Positions 42,945-55,165 are shown, numbered from the stretch's first letter. The stretch is DNA of 64,000 bases from Cheilinus undulatus (GCF_018320785.1 NC_054881.1:23808275-23872274), one strand, 5' to 3'. The notes: a model not told the origin generated them from the sequence alone. Made by a program: numbers and translations.

Positions 42945-45900
42945 CGTTTTTTTTAACAGTATTTTAAAATTACCTTCTCTTTGGCTTTGATTTATAACCT
43001 TGAAAACCTTATAAATAATTTACAATAACAAGGTAAATCCACCCGGGATGTGCAATGTGGGATTTTTGCCAATTTCTGACACCACTAACGATACCATTAT
43101 ACAAATGTATTTTTTCATACCTAAAGCTTGAGTCCTAAGGGTACACTTAAAAGTTAAAATATCAACAAAGAAATAAACTTCATTTGTCATAGGTCTTTTG
43201 GCCCTGCCCCAAAAATCGTCAAATTTATTTATACTGACAGCCAATAATTACAAAAGTAATTGGCTGATATTTACAGCAAATATATTGGCTGTAAACATGG
43301 ACAGAGATGTTCATAACTATTGACACATTTAATAAACATTTCTTATCTATCTGTACTGATATCATGGCATTAACATTATGCATCTCTAGTAACATTAATT
43401 GTTTAAATTTTGTGCACTGTCATGGCATACCATCTCAAATCTACAAATTGAAACTAAAACAATATATATTTTTCTATTGTTTTGTATTTGTTAAAGTTAT
43501 TATTACAGGTACATATACAGTTGTTAACATTGTGTTGGTCTTTGGACCAGAGAAAGGAAATTATTTATTTACTTTTTTATTAATAACTAACAGGAGAGCT
43601 CGCTGTGCTGCTTGATGAAATTTGCTGCTGCAGAAGGACAGCATCCTCTCGAGGACTTGGATTGGTCTGAACACTACAGCTTCCCAAGACAACTCATTCA
43701 GGTATGACTTTCACTCTATTTGCACAATGTATCAGCAGGGATTTATATCTGATTCAGGCATTCAGATACCATGTGGTAATGTAAGGCTTTGTGTAGTTGT
43801 ACCTTAATTAGTATTGAAAATGGTTTGATATCCAATAGCGCAAACTACATACAGAGGTGGTCTGGGATGCCTTCATGCAGATTGGATTGGTAGAGTAGTC
43901 CTAAGGTGTGTTGGTACAAATTGAAGACTGTCTTGTAAACTGACATGGCCTAACAAAAAGCATGGCATTGTTTATGCCCTTTCTGTCTTGCTCAGAGTGA
44001 TGGAATTACAGCTCTTATTATCTTATTATTATTATTATAGAGATCTGAACTTTTTGGCTCTGATCAGAATGAGGAGCCAGTCTTTAGGCTCCTGAACGGC
44101 TTGTCATTTGGTACCATTTTGCTTTTTTTTATAAAATTAAAACAACAATAAAAACACAAAAAAGGAGGAGCCAGCTTCCATCACCCACAAAATGGGCCAG
44201 CTCATGGAATCATGTTTGCAATTGACACATCACGAATCCTTTGTAACTTGACATCTGGAATTGAGTTTTCATTTCAGCCAAACCAGTACCCTGCAAGATT
44301 TTCTTGCTAAATAGTAATCCAACAAGTCCTTGAAGACAACTATTTTTATGACAACATGAGAGAAAAAAGCTGTAAAAAAAATGCACTGCCAGCCTCTTAG
44401 CTTGTGGCTCGTTGACCCTTATTCATTTGTACTACTGCAAACAGCATGTAGGAATACCAAGCCACAGCACAAGAGCCATGGGAAAGATGCTTGGTCTGTT
44501 TGCATAACAGGTGGGCAAGTAAGTTCTGATGTAAGGCTATCACTGATGATGCATTGTTATTGCATAATTCAGATGCATGTACTGGTGTGCACTCACTTGG
44601 TATCTGCATGCTCAAAAAGCATGCTAATGCAAAATGTCAGTATGAGATTTCTTTCCCAAAATCTAGACAGCAGTTTTGGGATCAGTCATTTCCTTTATTA
44701 GTTTTTATGCATTACTTCAGTCAAATCCCTGTGTTGCCAACCAAGACAGGAAATATAGCAGTTTTCTTCTGAAGCTTTAAAATCTTCAATCTTATAGTTC
44801 TTTGCAGCCAACATGACCTTTTCTTGCAATTTTGTGGTCAGGCTGTGATGGACAGACTCCTGTCCAAAACTGCAGACAACTCCCTGCTGATCTCCAGATT
44901 TCAGGAGTTCCTTGGATTGGAAGACGTCCGCTACTATGTCATGAGCTCCATCCGTGAGAATGTGGGCAGAGTCATGGAAAAAAACAAAGGGGTAAAAAAA
45001 AAAAAATTTTGTTTCTTGCTTTCATTCATGAAATCTAGATACATTTAAATAAAAAATTGCTTGTTTTTTCTTGTTCCTCTCAGGCTGTGATGCCCGTATA
45101 TCAAAGCAATGTGTTCACCCTCATGTCCAACATCAGTGTGCCGAGCCAGGAGTCAGAGCTTACAAACTTTATGGTCAAACAGGGAGGTGAGAGGGAATTA
45201 CAAAAATTGCTTTAATGTAAGTTTATTCTTTCTCTGACAACAGAGTTTCACTGTGATAACACAAGTCAGAAAAGTGTTTGTTTTTTTTCAGCCAAGCACG
45301 AGGACTGGAAAGCTGCCAAATTGCTTGTATGTAAATATTTGTTTTCACATTAACATTACTCTTGCAATCTCAGTTATGACTAAATATTGAATTAGTTTTT
45401 TTTTAACATCATTACAGGAACACAAGCGCACCTTTGAGAGGATGTGGTTGGGCTTTCTCAAGTATAAGGTATTGTCAAATATACCTCAGTTTTTTAAAAT
45501 ATCTTGTCTTCTTTCTGTGATCAAATTTTCTCTCCACATCTGTGAAGTTGCACCTTTATGAATGTGCTTTGCATCACTTATTGTAGCTACCAGGCAACAT
45601 GTATAAAAAAGTCCTTGTGATCCTCCATGATGCCATTTTGCCGCACATGAGTAAGCCCACACTGATGATCGACTTCTTGACAGCTGCCTATGATGTTGGT
45701 AAGTTGTGTCTATGGCTTAGAAGTAAAACTACTGAAAGTTTACTTTTGAAGAAGTACAGGATTTTATATTCCAGAGGCTTATTATAAAGCAAGTTGTATT
45801 TTTTCATGTTTTTATCAACCAGGTGGTGCTATCAGCTTACTGGCCTTAAATGGTCTGTTTGTCCTCATACACCAACACAACCTGTGAGTAAAATATTTAA

Positions 45901-48900
45901 ATCATATCACACATAATGGTTACAAAATCACAGGAAATTGTAGAAGAGATACAAACAGAAGATGAGGCTCCATCTTGATATTTAAGAACAATTGTAGATT
46001 GTAATGCTTGTATGTTTTTACAGAGATTACCCCGATTTCTACAAGAAGTTGTATAATCTGCTTGAGCCTTCTGTTTTCCATGTGAAGTACAGAGCTCGCT
46101 TTTTCCACTTAGCCAACCTCTTCCTTAGCTCCAGGTAAGATTATCCATGCTTTTATTCAGACTTGTCTTTTTATAATACTGGATAGGTGAATAGTTGTAG
46201 TAGATAATCGCCCACAGCACAAAGGTTGTAGATTGCCAACAAAATTACTATCTGGTCTAAATAGAATTCAAATGCTACTGTAGCTGTATCTGGAATAATT
46301 AAGCTGCTGTCATGTCTATACCTATTAGTAATAATGCTTTGTGTATGTTGGCTTCAGTCACTTGCCAGTGTACCTAGTTGCTGCCTTTGCCAAACGCCTA
46401 GCTCGTCTGGCTCTCACAGCTCCGCCCACAGCCCTCCTCATAGTGCTGCCCTTCATCTACAACCTGATCCGACGTCACCCATCCTGCAGAGTCCTCATTC
46501 ACAGGCCCAGCGCTGGAGATGGTAAGAATTTGTAAACTAAGTTATATATAACCAGAGTCTGAAATTAACTTTTTGACTCATCAGCCAAGTTGGTGAGTAG
46601 ATGAAACTAGAAAAGCACCTGGAGAGCACAGACCTCCGCCATTAGCCCTATCTCCAAATAGTGAAGAATTCTTTAAAAAATTCCTGGATCCGTCCCCATG
46701 TGCCCCCCACCACGGCATTTGCTGATTACTCCCTCCCCAGTAGGGTGGAAACACGGTGAGGCAAAGCATTGGCTTCGCTACGGGTGCCAACAGATGCACC
46801 CATGGTCTCACCGGACAACTGGTAGTCATGGCAGAGGGTGAATATTCCTCTGTTCCTCCCAGCATTGTGAGTATTCTTGCTACAGTTCACTGTCTTTCTC
46901 TCTGTTACGCTCCTACTCGTCTCCTCGACCGGGCGTGCATCTTTCAAACTCTATAAACTCCAAAACTTTGAATAGAAACACACCCAAAAACTGCTGCTGG
47001 GATTAAAGTTACTCATGTCCGCCATCTCCTGGTGTGAAGTGGGAACAGCGCAGACCTCTGCCATTAGCCCTATCTCCCAATAGTACAGAATCATTTAAAA
47101 AATTCCTGGATCCAGACAGTGATCCGGATCACTCCCAAAATCTAATCAGTTCTTCTTGAAAATTTCATGAAAATCCGTCCGCAACTTTTTGAGTGATGTT
47201 GCTAACAAAGGAACAAACCCACCTAATCCCATAACCTCCTTGGCGGAGGTAAAAATCCACTTGCCAAGTGTGTTTTTCTCCAGTCAAAATAATGAATGGT
47301 GTTTTGCTGTCACAAACACATCTATTTCAGTACGGTTCATTGATAATAAGTTATTTTGTTCCTTCAGATCAGATCACAGATGCGTTTATTAAAATCAGAA
47401 AAAAATAAAGAGAAAATTTATTTTCTTGGTGTTCCTACATCGCACTGGGAGACAGGCTGATGGACTACCATTGACGTGGTCTTGCGTCCAAGGAAAGCCT
47501 GGGATAAAATTCTGACAGTGTCAGAAAGTTAGGATGTCCAACCACAGTGTGACTGCTGCAATGACCTACAGTATGTCGACTAACAGACCAATAGGAAAGC
47601 AGGAAGAAATGACTTAACGATAAACGCAACACTGGGGCTTATAAACAAAGAAGTTAGCATTAGAATGGGACAATGCCAAAACTCAGAAGTTTGTGGGATT
47701 CCAACAAGGAGGAAAATCTTGATCTCAGATGTTTTTCTAAGCATATGAATGCTATAATTATAACGGCTCTGTTGTTGCTTTGCTTCGTTATTAACCACGG
47801 CACTGGCAGTGTAGAAGCATGATGCACACTGATGATGTTTATTTCTTGCATATGGATGTATGTTGTAGCCTGCTATTTTGGGTAGTGGTGGTTGTCATGG
47901 TACAGTCTGCACACATCAAACTTGATGTCTTATGAGATTCATGTCGCACATTGCGCATGCCAGAAACTTATAAGATTCTAAAAATGCATAGTCTGTAGGA
48001 GACATTAGTTAGTCAAACAATGAAGAGCATGTATGGCGTTGTGAACATTTAAATTGCTCATTTCTGTAGGTTAAATACAGACATGTTGACAGAGGATGAA
48101 GAAAGCTGAATCGAACATTTAGTTGTAACCAGTATCCCTTGAAATATCAGTACTTAACAACTGTTTTTGTGCAGAGGTCGTTCAGAAGTCTGGTTTATGC
48201 TTCTGTGTCAAGTCGATGCTGTAGCCACGCCATAGCAGTCTACGCTGTAATGAGCACCACTTGTGTGTTGATCTGTCAGGATCGCCCTGCAATACTCAGC
48301 CCAAATGCTACCCAACAGTGCAGTTTTTATGCCACTCCCCAGTTCTGTCACCAAATTTTCTGCTTGTTTGTGTACAGGAAACAAATGTAACTGAAACCAA
48401 TTATGTTGGATTCGGAGCTGATAAATATTGAGCAGGAGTTGATTATACTACAGTTGTTGTAAAGATAAAAAGAGAGGAGACATTGGAGGTGATAGAAGGC
48501 ACGGCTGCTGTATCAGGGCAGAGAACAGGGGAAAAGTTGTTCACTAGTTTGGCCACTGTGAGGCATGGATGGAAAAATGCACATCTGATATTTTTGAATG
48601 CCAATATGTAGATTTGACTCATGTATTTACCACCCTTTATTTTGCATTAGACCACAAAGAATATGCCTTTAGACATACTCATTGACTGACAGTCACCAGT
48701 GCTAACCAGTAGACCAGTCACAGGGCTTGCAATCTGTGTTTTAAATTGCATTTTTGAGGAGGTGCATGTCAGAAATGTATGTAGGCCTCTGAGTAGGATT
48801 CAGGGCCTTGCAGACTTTTGACTAAGATTAAGGCTTAGCTTTAGTACAGACAAAAAAAATCCCTCACCGTGTGGCACATTGTTCTCTGAAATACTTTCCC

Positions 48901-49631
48901 CAAAGGGAAAATCTTTTTAATTTCAGACCCTGTTCATAACCATTTGAAGTGCCAGCAGTTTTAGATTCCCAGTGTGATTTATCATAGCAATAAGACAACA
49001 TAATTTAACAGTGATGTACATTCTTTTTTGAAAGCTTTTAAGATTGAACGTTGATGTAGGTATTGATATTAACAGAGCTCTTGGAGGATCCATATCTTAT
49101 GGATGAAGAGGATCCTGCTCAGTGCCGTGCTTTAGAGAGCAGCTTGTGGGAGATAAAGGTGTGTACAAATGAGTAATTTAAGACTACAGCAGAGTTATTT
49201 GTCAATTCAAGTTAACAATCTTTATTTCTTGTGTTTCAGACTCTGCAGAAACATTATCACCCAGATGTTGCTAAAGCTGCTATGCTGATTAACACGCCTC
49301 TATCAGAACAAGAGGATGACATCAGTGAGGTTTTGGAGATCACGACATTTGAGGTGATGTGCTGTCTAAAAATAAGTGGCTTTGTCTGTTTTTACTGTGA
49401 TTCTTTTTTGTTAGACCACCCTTGATAATGTTAAATAGAGCCAGTGCTAGTTCTATTTTAGTTAGGAATGATTAAAATGAATAATTTGCCCCATGTTTTT
49501 TTGATTCCCAGCTGATGGAGAGAGACCTGAAGCAGTCTCAGCTGAAGAACATCCCGCTAGAGTTTGAAACTGCCACACAGTTACTGAAAGAAGGAGGAGA
49601 TGTGTTAGGACAGCACTTCTGTCTTGGATGA
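41148..49631 (+). CDS. noc4l: Nucleolar complex protein 4 homolog (NOC4L), complete, 15 exons
   Basis: NOC4L works in the nucleolus with NOP14 in maturation and export of the 40S ribosomal subunit. Exons: 41148-41300, 41445-41565, 41786-41892, 43594-43701, 44842-44991, 45084-45186, 45292-45326, 45418-45468, 45587-45698, 45823-45883, 46024-46134, 46358-46521, 49076-49158, 49240-49353, 49512-49631 (TGA). All are GT-AG and phase-consistent: 1593 nt, 530 residues (human about 516). The N-terminus is basic (MAPTKKRNVSLAK). The conserved CBF/MAK21-type C-terminal half is clear: WLGFLKYKLPGN, LTAAYDVGGAISLLALNGLF, YPDFYKKLYNLLEP, LPVYLVAAFAKRLARLALTA, LPFIYNLIRRHPSCRVLIHR, LESSLWEIKTLQKHYHPDV, FELMERDLK. 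The start ATG (aaatcATGG) is the first in frame. Confidence 0.96.
42185..42865 (-). pseudogene. Tc1/mariner-like transposase relic in noc4l intron 3
   Basis: On the minus strand an N-terminal helix-turn-helix/AT-hook-like part (NPSTISKLKAKF, SGRPKKTTP) is read from about 42730. It is followed, in another frame, by the second half of a DDE domain: LQDDNTHPHRAGFI, then WPASSPDLNPTEHLWD. The part between, which should hold the first catalytic Asp, is missing, and the frame shifts near 42600. It is therefore a dead internally deleted copy. Inverted terminal repeats were not resolved. Confidence 0.8.
42891..42943. repeat. (AT)n microsatellite
   Basis: About 26 uninterrupted AT dinucleotides directly beside the Tc1-like relic, in noc4l intron 3. 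The length is likely polymorphic. Confidence 0.95.
43044..43389. mobile_element. Degraded MITE in noc4l intron 3
   Basis: It begins cgggatgtgcaatgtggg and ends acattatgcatctctag, an inverted and diverged version of the start. It resembles the family of the pus1-intron MITE (36724-37026), including the internal 'cctaaagcttgagtcctaag' segment. No target duplication is visible. Confidence 0.45.
46522..49075 (+). other. noc4l: 2.55-kb noc4l intron 12
   Basis: The largest noc4l intron. The left part holds the duplicated interspersed repeat; from about 47260 to 49075 I see no exon or delimited repeat. The frame joins cleanly across it (GGAGAT G|AG CTC). Confidence 0.6.
46620..47256. repeat. Duplicated interspersed repeat in noc4l intron 12
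   Basis: Two similar segments, about 46626-46690 and 47048-47112, share gccattagccctatctcc and ttaaaaaattcctggatcc. They bracket about 350 bp of other sequence. The right copy continues into a familiar tail (aaaatccgtccgcaactttt … ataacctccttggcggaggt) seen in many fish repeats. It could be one repeat with an internal duplication or two copies. The superfamily is not assigned. Confidence 0.55.
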
Positions 49632-49763
49632 AAGAAGTAATATGACAAAAGGAACTGCATTTTCAGCTTGCAGCAACAATAAGAAAAATATCTATAGAAA
49701 TGCATTTATTCTTGACCTGTGTATCTATGTCTTTATGTTTTAGATGTGCTGTTTATGCACATC

Positions 49764-49769
49764 AATAAA
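49764..49769 (+). terminator. noc4l: noc4l polyadenylation signal
   Basis: AATAAA in catcaataaaaccc, 133 bp downstream of the noc4l stop codon. Confidence 0.7.
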
Positions 49770-49799
49770 ACCCATTTTCTTAAAATCCTATTTCAGTCA

Positions 49800-51190
49800 T
49801 GCTTATTTTTGGGCTTACAAATGGAAATATTACAAATGTTTTGTATTAAATGAATCAAGAGTATTGTTTTACTTGCTTTAAATTCAATTTCAAATGTAAA
49901 TATGGATAGCATGGTTCATTATTGCTGGGGATGGAACTTTAATAACTCACAATTAAAATCTATCCAAATCTGGGCAGTTTAAATCTATTTAACTAAGAAA
50001 ATATTGCATAATTGACCTTTTTTATACAGAAAAAATATACACTGTTTTGTGACCTTACAACCCCTTTTGAATATTTAACCAGTAAGGAACTGTTTTTTTT
50101 TTTTGAGATGTTGATGAGTTAGGATTGATTTAATTAGAAATGAGTTTGTCCATGAATTTAGTTAGATTTCATATTTTATTCTGGATATGGTAAAAGATAG
50201 TCATTAAATAAAACCCATAACTTAGTATTATGACACTGTATTATGGGTTCAGCTTATCCTTTCTTTCCATGGTTATAACATCAAACTGACATACTACAAA
50301 ACTCTGCTGCTCTTATAGACTTAGTCTACTGCACCAGAATTTGTTACACCCCATAAAATGTATTTCAGGCCTTTTTCTACAGCAGACTTTTATAACTGAA
50401 CTCAGTCTGCTGCACTTGATTAACAACATACTGTTAGTTGCTTAGGATGATTAGGAAACAAAGCAGTATTTGATTTCAGTGTAATGGGTGGCCAGAAAAC
50501 ATGGCTCCAGCTGTAGCTAATGAGTATCTGCTGTAGATCTAAAAAGGGAATATGTATTTCGCAAACCTGTTAGCCAAAAGATTGCTTAAAGTGCCAATAT
50601 TTTAAGACTGTATGATTTGGAGTCACCTTTCAGTCAAAGTTAAAAATTATAACAGTTTTAAATTCACTACATTCACACAGTCACAAAGTTATAAAGTGAA
50701 TTTGTTCAAGCAGCCATACTTCAATCAAATATGCCATGAAAAGATTTTGTGTTATGTAATGCAGAGGTCCAACATTTGGTCACATTTTTGATTGGCCAAC
50801 CTTGTATTCAGGAGAGGGGTCAATGTCAAGGCCAATGGCTGTGACTTAGATCTAAGTATTATGAAATTTAACATTAAAACATAATCGATGGCTAAAATTC
50901 TCCTGTGGCTACCAGAAAAACTCTGAAATTAGAGACCTCATAGTCACCTGGCTCTGCCCAATGTGGTGCTGATCCTGTACCTGCAGCACAAACGGCGCCA
51001 GCGTGATGACTCTTTGTACACAGCTGAAGACTTTCTCTACCTGTCATCTACTCCTACCCACGCATGCGCGGATTCTGGCCTGATGCTGATTCACTGAAAG
51101 CATCCAGCATAACAAACACTGCGTCTTTTTCCTGGCCTGAGTGATTAAATTCATGATCAGTGCATAAGAGTTACCAGCAAAAAACAAACA
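49800..51190. other. Intergenic stretch, nothing recognised
   Basis: AT-rich DNA after noc4l. No coding frame, RNA gene or bounded repeat could be supported. Confidence 0.5.
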
Positions 51191-51474
51191 GGAAATAAGA
51201 AATAAATTTTCAAAACAGTTCGTTTTTATGTTGGGACTCCTTTGCTGAGGGGACTGCAGAACGATTTTCTATTATATGGGCAGCTGACGGAGCTATCGGC
51301 GTGATGTCAGAGCAAATAATCAAAATATTAAAACGACTGTTTAGTGCGAACTGTAATGGACTGGCATGAATATTTCGCTGGGCCAGTTGTTTTGATCACA
51401 CATTGATGCAAATTTTCAAGTCCTATATGTTTCCTGGCCAGGTAGTAAGAAATAAATTTTGAAACCTGTTTGGG

Positions 51475-51545
51475 ATTCGAACCCTCGACTACATAATTAA
51501 AAATCTGCGACACTACTGCTCTCCCATTTCATCTGCTTCTCAGAT
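51475..51545 (-). pseudogene. tRNA-like sequence (tRNA-derived repeat head or tRNA-Lys-like pseudogene)
   Basis: Read on the minus strand it shows an A-box-like atgggagagcagtag, an anticodon-loop-like gatttttaatt (possible TTT), and a good B box gggttcgaatccc. The spacing is roughly that of a tRNA. The acceptor stem does not pair convincingly and the 3' side runs on into repeat-like sequence. I favour a tRNA-derived SINE fragment or decayed tRNA over a working gene. Confidence 0.4.
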
Positions 51546-51992
51546 ATTGTCTAAGTAATGTGATTTAAATGTCAATATAGGTCAGTGCCATTGGGCTCTG
51601 TACAAAATCGACAGTCCCCCCCCATTTATATAAATAGAAATGTTACAGACCACTCCATTGATCTTATTGCTAACATCACCCGGCTCATACATCGTCATAA
51701 TGGGCATTTCTGTTAAATACAACACAATGAACCCCTGTCTTGTAGAAATGGCAATTCAACCACCGCTATCATACCATTTTGGAGATAAGGAACTCATTAT
51801 TTTATTCACTCTTTCAATCAAAATATGAATAATAACAATAGCATTATAATCCCATAACATTTCTCCTTCCACACTGATGTTATATAGAGCCGCTACTAAG
51901 TCTTAACTGCTGCCTCAGGCCTATGTGATGAGAAAGGCAGCCTTGCCTGTGAGCCTGCGCTGAGGGCAACACATCCAGCCTTTACGCTTACA

Positions 51993-52392
51993 GATCTAAG
52001 TACACGCTTACGGATCTGAGTACAAATCGTGTGTGGTACAAGTGTTGCAAAAGTCACGTGTGTATGACAGCCAACTGAGAGGCAGATTCTGAACCTAAAT
52101 GAACTAAGTCCACAATTACAAATTGGTACACAAATATGCAGATTATTGCACATATTTGTGGATCTTTGTACAAATTTGCAAAACTTAGCACACATTTGCA
52201 AGTCTTCACACGAATTTGCAGATCTGTACACACATTTGTGGATTTGTGCACGCACTTGCGGATCTGTGCACGCATTTGCAGATCTGTGCACGCATTTGCA
52301 GATCTGTGCACGCATTTGCGGATTTGTGAGCGCATTTGCAGATCTGTGCACACATTTGTGGATTTGAGCACAGATCTTTGTACGCATTTGCA
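51993..52392. repeat. 20-bp minisatellite
   Basis: Twelve in-register 20-bp units run from 52121 to 52360, then a broken unit and one more to 52392. The consensus is gatctgtgcacgcatttgca. Central units (52261-52320) are nearly identical and outer ones are diverged; two older units are still visible at 51993-52030. The unit lacks stop triplets in every frame of both strands, which explains the long overlapping open frames here. Confidence 0.9.
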
Positions 52393-52439
52393 AATTCTTT
52401 TGCAACAATAATAGCTCCATAGAAGGGAGTGTACAAGTT

Positions 52440-53805
52440 GTTAAAATTTCAGAGAAAACTTGATGTAGCAGTTCTTTTATATCCTCCCAGAAATGTCTGT
52501 AGAAGGCTCCAGGAACCAGGGGCTTCATTCAGAGCAAGGTCACCAATCACTCTACTAATTCTGCAATTGTTATTTCATCATCACATGTTTGTTTAAAGTT
52601 ATCTTCCACTTTAGAGATAAACTGTTTTATGTCCTTTAAGAAATTCTGGCAGTCTTCTTTAATTAATTTAGAGCTATATAGCTGGCTGTAAAATTTAAAG
52701 ATTTCTGTGGAGATTCTTATTTCATCATTAATTTCAATATTATCAATTATTAGTGAGCTAATATTGTTTCTTTCTTGTCTTTTTTTTCAAGATTGCAGAA
52801 ATATGCTGAATTTCTTTCCTCTTCCTCTATCCACTTGGCGCTAGATCTAATGAAGGCTCCTTATGCTTTTTGAGTGTAAATGTCATCTATTTTCAGTTGA
52901 AGATGTGCTATTTTCCCTCTTTTCCTCTGTGGGGTCTGGTTTGTTACAGTAGGCATTCAGTTGTTGAAAAATGACCTGTTCTTCTCTATCAAGATTTTTC
53001 TTACATTGTTTACTAAATTCAATTGTGAATTTCCGAATTTTATATTTGAGAAACTCCCATTTCTTTACAGGTGTTGTGAGTTCTTCAGAATTTTTTATCT
53101 CTGTAATAAGACATTTGAGTTTTGGCAGTATTCCCCCCCCACTTTTTTTTTCTTTAATCAAACTGGCATTAAACTTTAAAAATTTATTTGAGTTTTTCTT
53201 TGGTTTTTTTGGTCTCAAACGTAAGAGGATAGTACTGTGATCAGTAACTGTAGCAGCAGAAATATCAGAGCTAATTTCATGACACAATAAGTTGCTCGAT
53301 ATCAACCAACAGTCTATTCTTGACTTGTGGTTTGAATTAAACCATGAATATTTGAATATTCCAGGGTTTAAGTATCTCCAAGCATCAGTAAGATTTTATT
53401 CATTACAGAATGTAGAAAACATGACTTTAGGGTGACTTGTGGAGTATTTAGAAGGGTATTTGTCATAGAATTCATTGTGAGTTAAGTTGAGATCACCGCC
53501 AATTAAAATGTTATTGGTGGAGTGTGCTGATTTCAGATTGTCCAAATGTAAACTAATTTCCTCAAATAATTTCTTGTTACTAGATATCTCATTATAACCA
53601 TAGATGTTAACTAATATGAACTTTACATTATCAAGGGTTATAATAAAGATCAGCCAATGACCATTAACATCTGCATTGTGGGAGATTATCTAACTTTAAG
53701 GTTTCTTAATAAGATGGCGACCCCTGCTGATCTTGAAGTGCCATGGCTGAAGTAAACATTGTCTCCCCATTGTTTGGACCAAAATATTGCATCATCACTC
53801 ATAGA
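52440..53805 (-). pseudogene. LINE A ORF2 fragment: endonuclease, linker, start of reverse transcriptase
   Basis: Minus-strand reading in shifting frames gives DAIFWSKQWGDNVYF, SAGVAILL, ILIGGDLNLTHNEFYD (a variant of the GDFN endonuclease motif), SRIDCWLIS and TVTDHSTILL. The linker (about 53305-52883) is lysine-rich and coiled. A short FYRHFWEDIKELL piece just before the reverse transcriptase core ends near 52450. Several stops and frameshifts are present, so it is dead. Confidence 0.78.
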
Positions 53806-53807
53806 AT

Positions 53808-55165
53808 GGGCTCTATTTTCGTAGACCAGGCGTGCAGCGCCTCCGCCGTGCCAACGGGGTGTGTCCAGGGCATTTTACAATTTTCGTGCACGGCGCAGCG
53901 CGGTGCACCCACGCCTCCGTCCCTCCAACCGGCACAAGTGGCAAAGAGGGAGGAGAGAAGGCATGAGTGGGTTTAACACAGCCGAGTGTAATCTTCACCA
54001 ATCAAATGAACGCCTCTCCTTGCCTTTAAACGCGCTGCGGGCAAGGCGCAGTGCCAATTTCACCTCGCCACCACCATGGACAAAAACAGCAGTAGCAGCT
54101 CCAGGCGGCCAAACTTCTCCCAGAAGGAAACTGATGATCTGCTGGTCCGGGAGGTCCAAGCTAGCAGTACCAGAATATATGGTAATATGGTAGACCTGAT
54201 GATGCAAAAACTGCCTGGGAGGAAGTTACTAATATTGTCAATCAAGTTTGCCCAGATATTCTGAGAACCGCTGCCCAATGTAAAAAACGGTTCAATGATG
54301 TAAGGAGAAGGGCCAAAAAAAAAGCTGTCAGAGCAAAGAAGGCACACAGTGGCCACAGGGCTGCGCATCAGAGGCCACAATGTGCGTCACCGTGTGGACC
54401 ACCTCGCAGGACAGATGTAATCTGTCCCTGTTTCATGGATAGGAGTACAAAATTAAGTGACAATTACATTAAACACAGCAGCAGGCTAATCCAGGCATCA
54501 TGCTTGTGATCCACCTGCATTCCTGCTCTGTCATCGCCAAATAGGAGAACCTTTGGTGATATATTCTCTCCCGGTATTTCCTCCTCATCCTCCTTGCAAT
54601 AATGTACTCCATCTTTTAGATCACGTTAAGAACAAAGATTAAAACAGAGAAATATGGGCAATCACAGGTAAATCCTTAAGACACCGACTGACTTACATTT
54701 ATTCAGCTAGCGTCTCTCTTTTCTTTTAAATTTCATAAGATGAGAGAAGCCGAATATATACTCCGTATTGGATGCTGTGGCTGTTTGTGGTTGGCTGAGA
54801 GATGTGAACTCGTTAGTTTTTATCACTCTCAGCTGCCATCAGGTTGAGTTTCAATTACGCGTGAAAAACATCTTTGATCTGACATCAGATGGGATGGGAC
54901 AGTTTATATAGATACAAATGTATATGCTGGTTCAGATGGTTACATTAAATAGTGGTTGCTGTGATTGTTTATTGCATTGAAATGTGCCTGACACTCTGGA
55001 AACCTGCCTGTGAGGTTTTGGTGATGTGTGCGCACTGCGCGCCTGTCAGCCAAATTATCACTTCACTGGGCGCACTTCGCCTGCGCCAAGCTGAATCTGT
55101 CGACACCTCCCCCTGCTGCGCTGCCACACCCATCTCGGCGCAGCCCGGTCTACCAAATTGGCTGC
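53808..55165 (+). mobile_element. Harbinger-type DNA transposon, non-autonomous, inserted in LINE A
   Basis: The left end gggctctattttcgtagacc and the inverted right end ggtctaccaaatt (reverse complement aatttggtagacc) form imperfect terminal repeats of a kind familiar from PIF/Harbinger elements of fish. Just inside both ends are CG-rich 'gcgcagc' blocks. The only recognisable gene is a Myb/SANT-like frame at 54076. No DDE nuclease is seen. The right end is diverged, so its boundary is approximate. Confidence 0.68.
54076..54480 (+). pseudogene. Harbinger Myb/SANT-like DNA-binding protein (NAIF1-like), frameshifted
   Basis: Starts MDKNSSSSSRRPNFSQKETD; FSQKETDDLL is the beginning of a Myb/SANT-like helix. 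After IYGN (about 54185) the frame breaks. Another frame continues with TAWEEVTNIVNQV, RTAAQCKKRFNDVRRRAKKK and a basic tail. PIF/Harbinger elements carry such a protein to target the transposase. The copy is disrupted and probably not functional. Confidence 0.7.

Noticed and set aside
46334..46535. Extra plus-strand ORFs at noc4l exon 12
   Set aside because: One frame is the true noc4l exon (46358-46521), the other a shadow; neither is a separate gene.
52121..52392. Possible CRISPR-like array
   Set aside because: Repeats are contiguous 20-mers with no spacers, in a vertebrate genome; it is a minisatellite.
51896..52528. 210-codon minus-strand ORF and overlapping ORFs on both strands
   Set aside because: They are produced by a 20-bp minisatellite whose unit lacks stops in all frames; the upstream end is LINE ORF2 remnant. 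No independent gene evidence.
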